From NCBI GenBank assembly GCA_019454125.1, contig CP075365.1, positions 924,218 to 988,217 of the forward strand: DNA of 64,000 bases, in the 5' to 3' direction. Below, piece after piece: positions 61,418 through 64,000 of this stretch. This DNA is from Fimbriimonadaceae bacterium (GTDB taxonomy: Bacteria; Armatimonadota; Fimbriimonadia; Fimbriimonadales; Fimbriimonadaceae). The stretch's first letter is position 1; the number at the start of each line of letters is the position of its first letter. Under the pieces are notes generated by a model. That model was not told where the DNA came from and ran no database searches. It worked only from the letters and a program-made list of their open reading frames with translations. The position numbers were made by a program, and so were the translations under genes.

Positions 61418-63762
61418 GCCCCGCCTCGGTCGCCACTCCAAAGGCGGGCGATCGCGAACTGGGCGAGGGTCGCGAGCGCGGCGACGACGAACACGACCCA
61501 AGCTAGCGCACTCGCGTAGCCCAGCCGTAGCTCGGCAAACCCGGACACGAACACCTGGTAAACGGGGAAGAGCAGCGAATCGCCCGGCCCCGCCCCCGCC
61601 CCGGTCGCGACATACGCAGTATCGAACGTCTGGAGCGCCCCGATGACGCCCGCGACCGCCGTGAAGGCAAGGATGGGCGCCAGATGGGGAAGAGTGACGG
61701 CCCGGAACCGGGCGCCGGGGCCGGCGCCATCGATCTCGGCAGCGTCCTGCAGGTCGCGCGGCACCCGGCGCAGCCCGGCGAGGAAGACAAGCGCGCCCGA
61801 GCCCGCGCCCCAAAGGCCAAGCGCCACCAGGGCCGGCTTCGCCCACTCGGCGGAGGCGAACCAGCCGGGCGGGGGAAGCGACTTGCCAAAGACCGCGGTC
61901 CAGGTGGCGTTGACAGCCCCGATAGCGGGATCGGGGTGGAAGAGCCACAGCCAAAGGATGGTCGTGGCGACTGCGGGCAAGATGCTGGGCAGCCCCACCA
62001 CCCAACGCACCGCACCGCCGAAACGCGAGGCCCAGTCCATCACCAAGGCGAGCCCAAGCGAGGCGAAGACGCTGAGCGGCACGCCGACCCCCACCAGGTA
62101 AGCGACGTTGCCGAAGGCGTGTGCAGTGCGCTCGCGGTCGGGCCCGAAGAGCTCTCGATAGTTGGCGAGGCCGATCCAGCGCGGGGGTTCCACGCCGTTC
62201 CACAAGGTCGTGCTCAGGACGAGCGAGGCCACTAGGGGCCCGATCGTGAACAGGATCGCGCCGACCAGCCAAGGGGCGACCAGGAGAAGCCCCCAGCGGG
62301 CCTCCCAGCGACCGAGCGGGCCGAGCCTGCGCCAGCCAAGCCCACAGGCCGTGAGCGCGGCAAGCGCGACGGCGGTGCTGCCGAGCACGACCGGCGCGCG
62401 CAGGTCCGCACGGGGGGCCCTCGCGAGCCGCGCGCGTTCATCGAGCGCGCCTTGGATCTGGGCTTGCGCGTCCGCCAGGGCTTCGGTCGCGTTCCGCTTC
62501 CCGGCGAGGAACGCCTCCGTCGCCCGGTTCTGCTCTTGCCAGATCGTCTGGCCGATCGCCGAGCGCGGGCGCGAAGCAGCCACCGCCAGGAGCTGGAAAT
62601 GAGTCTGGACCGCGGAAGCCGTGCGAGCGTCCTTCGGGTTGAACTCCGCCAGGGCCTCCCGGTTCGAAGGGATGTGGGCGCTGGGACGCGGATAGGTGGG
62701 CAGGCCGCGCGCGGCGTCGCTCGCCATTTGTGCCCGCCGCTCGATGCCGCGCCCCTCGGTGCTGGTCGCAAACTTGATGTAATCCCAGGCGGCTTCCCGG
62801 TGTCGGGCCCCGCGCGGGATGCAGTAGGCAAAGCCGCCCACCCAAGTCCGCGCCTGGCCAGACTTCGCGTCGGCGGGCATGGGCGGCGGAGCGACGCCGA
62901 AGTCAAGGTCGGGGGCTGCGAGGAGAAGCCGTCGGAGCGACCAGTCCCCATCGATCTTCATCGCGACCTGGCCCCGCGAGAATGCGTCCGCCGGGGACGC
63001 GCCGGAAGTCACGGAGAGCGTCCGCGAAGCCTCGTAACCTCCGGCGAGCCCGTAAGCCTCCCCCATGAATTCCAGCGCCGCGCGTGACCGCTCGTTCTGG
63101 AGGACGCATCGCTCGCCGTCCAGGACCGGCGCCTGCTTCTGCAACGCGAAGAGCGCGAAGTACGAGTTGCCGACCAGCGGCAGGAACCCGTACCGGCCCT
63201 TGCCCGTGAGAAGGCGACTGACGGCAAGCGTCTCGTCCCAAGTCGCGGGGGGGCGGTCCGGCAGGCCCGCTTCGCGGAAGCGGGACCTGTTCCAATAAAG
63301 CGCGCGCGTGTCGCACTGGATCGGCACCCCGTAGAGCTCACCGTCCCAGCTGGCCTCGTCCCAAGCCGCCGGAACGTAGTCCTCGCGCCGGGGGGCGGCA
63401 GGGTCGGGCCTGTCGCGCGCGACAAGGCTTTCGAGGGACTCGAAGGCCCCTCTGCTCGCCCAGTCCGCCACTGAGAATCGGTCTTGGTAGACCACGTCCG
63501 GGGGATCGCCCGCGAGCAGGGAAGTCATGAGTTTCTGGGGGTTCATGCCCCCCAGTCCCATACCGAGGACTTCGATCTTGATGTTCGGATTGCGGCGCTC
63601 AAATTCGCGCACGACCTCGGCCTGCCCCACGTCGTCCAGCCCCAGGTTCAAGCCCCACACGCGCACGACCGTGCGGCTGGGCTCCTGCCTCTGGCACGCC
63701 GGACCAGACAGAAAGAGGGCAGCGAGGAAAATTGCGCGCCCAAGGCACTTAATCGCAGCCAA
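61414..63762 (-). CDS. Fused sugar-binding lipoprotein and MalF-type permease
   Basis: 782 residues from TTG 63762. The N-terminus has a lipobox (LSGPACQRQ). Residues about 30-440 are a family 1 solute-binding protein (VVRVWGLNLGLDDVGQAEVVREFERRNPNIKIEV, PATWDETLAVSRLLTG, WVGGFAYCIPRGARHREAAWDYIKF). A membrane helix (VVLGSTAVALAALTACGLGW) then crosses to a basic cytoplasmic stretch. Six MalF-type helices follow, with the EAA-loop AAEIDGAGPGARFRAVTLPHLAP. Binding protein and permease are normally separate. The extra helix makes the topology work, which argues for a real fusion. Confidence 0.88.
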   Translation of the reverse strand: MAAIKCLGRAIFLAALFLSGPACQRQEPSRTVVRVWGLNLGLDDVGQAEVVREFERRNPNIKIEVLGMGLGGMNPQKLMTSLLAGDPPDVVYQDRFSVADWASRGAFESLESLVARDRPDPAAPRREDYVPAAWDEASWDGELYGVPIQCDTRALYWNRSRFREAGLPDRPPATWDETLAVSRLLTGKGRYGFLPLVGNSYFALFALQKQAPVLDGERCVLQNERSRAALEFMGEAYGLAGGYEASRTLSVTSGASPADAFSRGQVAMKIDGDWSLRRLLLAAPDLDFGVAPPPMPADAKSGQARTWVGGFAYCIPRGARHREAAWDYIKFATSTEGRGIERRAQMASDAARGLPTYPRPSAHIPSNREALAEFNPKDARTASAVQTHFQLLAVAASRPRSAIGQTIWQEQNRATEAFLAGKRNATEALADAQAQIQGALDERARLARAPRADLRAPVVLGSTAVALAALTACGLGWRRLGPLGRWEARWGLLLVAPWLVGAILFTIGPLVASLVLSTTLWNGVEPPRWIGLANYRELFGPDRERTAHAFGNVAYLVGVGVPLSVFASLGLALVMDWASRFGGAVRWVVGLPSILPAVATTILWLWLFHPDPAIGAVNATWTAVFGKSLPPPGWFASAEWAKPALVALGLWGAGSGALVFLAGLRRVPRDLQDAAEIDGAGPGARFRAVTLPHLAPILAFTAVAGVIGALQTFDTAYVATGAGAGPGDSLLFPVYQVFVSGFAELRLGYASALAWVVFVVAALATLAQFAIARLWSGDRGGA

Positions 63763-63768
63763 CCCGTG

Positions 63769-63774
63769 TATAAT
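63769..63774 (+). promoter_or_regulatory. Perfect -10 box TATAAT, shared by divergent genes
   Basis: On the plus strand TATAAT would start an RNA near 63,781, just before the riboswitch. On the minus strand the same bases read AATTATACA, a likely -10 for the fused transporter gene whose TTG is 4-6 bp away. Confidence 0.6.
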
Positions 63775-63779
63775 TCCCT

Positions 63780-63961
63780 GTGACGGCGACCCGTTGCCGT
63801 CGATTCCAAGGCCTAATACCAGTTTACTGGTAGCGGGGGACCCGGTTCCGGGGTGAATCGTCCACTGTGACGAAGGGTGGTTCTTGGCCCTAACCCGTCA
63901 GCTAACCTCGTCGGCCGATGCAAGGATCAGGCGCGATCGCGCCTGGAGGAGGAGTTAGCTG
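63780..63961 (+). ncRNA. Cyclic di-AMP riboswitch (ydaO/yuaA class)
   Basis: The conserved blocks are present in order: GGGGGACCCGG, CCGGGGTGAATCG, then TAACCCGTCAGCTAACCTCG and GGCCGA. These match the ydaO-yuaA family, which binds c-di-AMP and controls wall hydrolases and potassium or osmolyte transporters. A perfect palindrome (CAGGCGCGATCGCGCCTG, 63928-63945) and GGAGGAGG follow. CAGCTAAC (63899-63906, conserved in the aptamer) can also pair with GTTAGCTG (63954-63961), a likely expression platform. The controlled gene lies beyond the right edge. The exact 5' and 3' ends are approximate. Confidence 0.88.
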
Positions 63962-64000
63962 GATCGCGTCTCGACTAAAAACCGTAAGCGCTCGCACAAC
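63959..64000 (+). CDS. Possible first codons of the riboswitch-controlled gene (partial)
   Basis: After GGAGGAGG, a CTG at 63959 opens the frame LDRVSTKNRKRSHN, basic like the start of a signal peptide, up to the window edge. A CTG start is unusual but also seems to be used at 2936. No ATG, GTG or TTG in this frame is visible. Confidence 0.3.
   Translation, partial: MDRVSTKNRKRSHN

Overview
The window is 64 kb of a GC-rich (about 60-65% over most of its length), gene-dense bacterial chromosome. It carries only core and lineage-specific genes: no phage, plasmid or insertion sequence was recognised. The organism is an envelope-bearing bacterium. Evidence for this is an FtsEX/LytM system, a DUF5916-type barrel protein, lipoprotein signals, a complex I operon, SecA and flagellar chaperones. 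It also encodes an actinobacterial-type proteasome ATPase (ARC/Mpa) and carries a cyclic-di-AMP (ydaO-class) riboswitch. That mix, the two SecA insertions and the many secreted proteins fit Armatimonadota (Fimbriimonadia-like) best; this placement is inference.

Layout. 1-4.6 kb (minus): ftsE, ftsX, an EnvC-like LytM peptidase with a CTG start, and a sugar-phosphate nucleotidyltransferase/phosphomutase fusion that runs off the left edge. 4.6-11.4 kb: small metabolic and repair genes (LolA-like protein, thioesterase, proline racemase family, MsrB, lipid kinase, RlmI-like methyltransferase, SPL-like radical SAM, hydrolase). 11.5-15.6 kb: ribosomal operon rpmJ-rpsM-rpsK-rpoA-rplQ-truA-rplM-rpsI, with no rpsD, closed by a strong terminator. 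15.6-18.8 kb: a secreted protein, gap, a membrane protein, fliS and a fliT-like gene, then palindromic repeats. 18.8-25.3 kb: two large secreted proteins, prfB with a programmed frameshift, and a secreted DUF1573-like protein. 25.4-29.6 kb: DnaA-like ATPase, CBS-GGDEF protein, ARC. 29.6-36.6 kb: DUF5916 protein, secA, DoxX-like protein, CapA-like protein. 36.6-39.3 kb: a sufB 3' fragment, three DM13-like secreted proteins, an ECF sigma factor and a zinc-finger anti-sigma candidate, with a 10-bp tandem repeat inside. 39.4-42.3 kb: sufB and a membrane-fusion lipoprotein. 42.3-50.4 kb: four secreted proteins sharing one C-terminal domain, most with their own terminator. 50.6-59.0 kb: nuoGHJKLM. 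59.0-63.8 kb: ndk, a LuxR-type regulator and a sugar ABC transporter whose binding protein is fused to a permease. 63.8-64.0 kb: the riboswitch, facing right.

How it works together. FtsEX with an apparently active LytM enzyme gives division-coupled wall cutting. The nuo genes encode the membrane arm (H, J, K, L, M) and NuoG of complex I; nuoI and nuoN are not here. The DM13/ECF block looks like a small regulated exported redox or surface module. The 42-50 kb block looks like a set of independently transcribed surface proteins.

The most interesting signals are: (a) a recurrent TANNNT box 5-10 bp upstream of start codons, which implies widespread leaderless transcription; (b) the C-terminal domain shared by at least four, probably five, secreted proteins, with a matching box upstream of two of the genes; (c) the DM13-ECF cluster with its ten perfect 10-bp repeats; (d) the binding-protein/permease fusion; (e) abrupt base-composition changes inside the ARC gene, nuoJ and nuoM.
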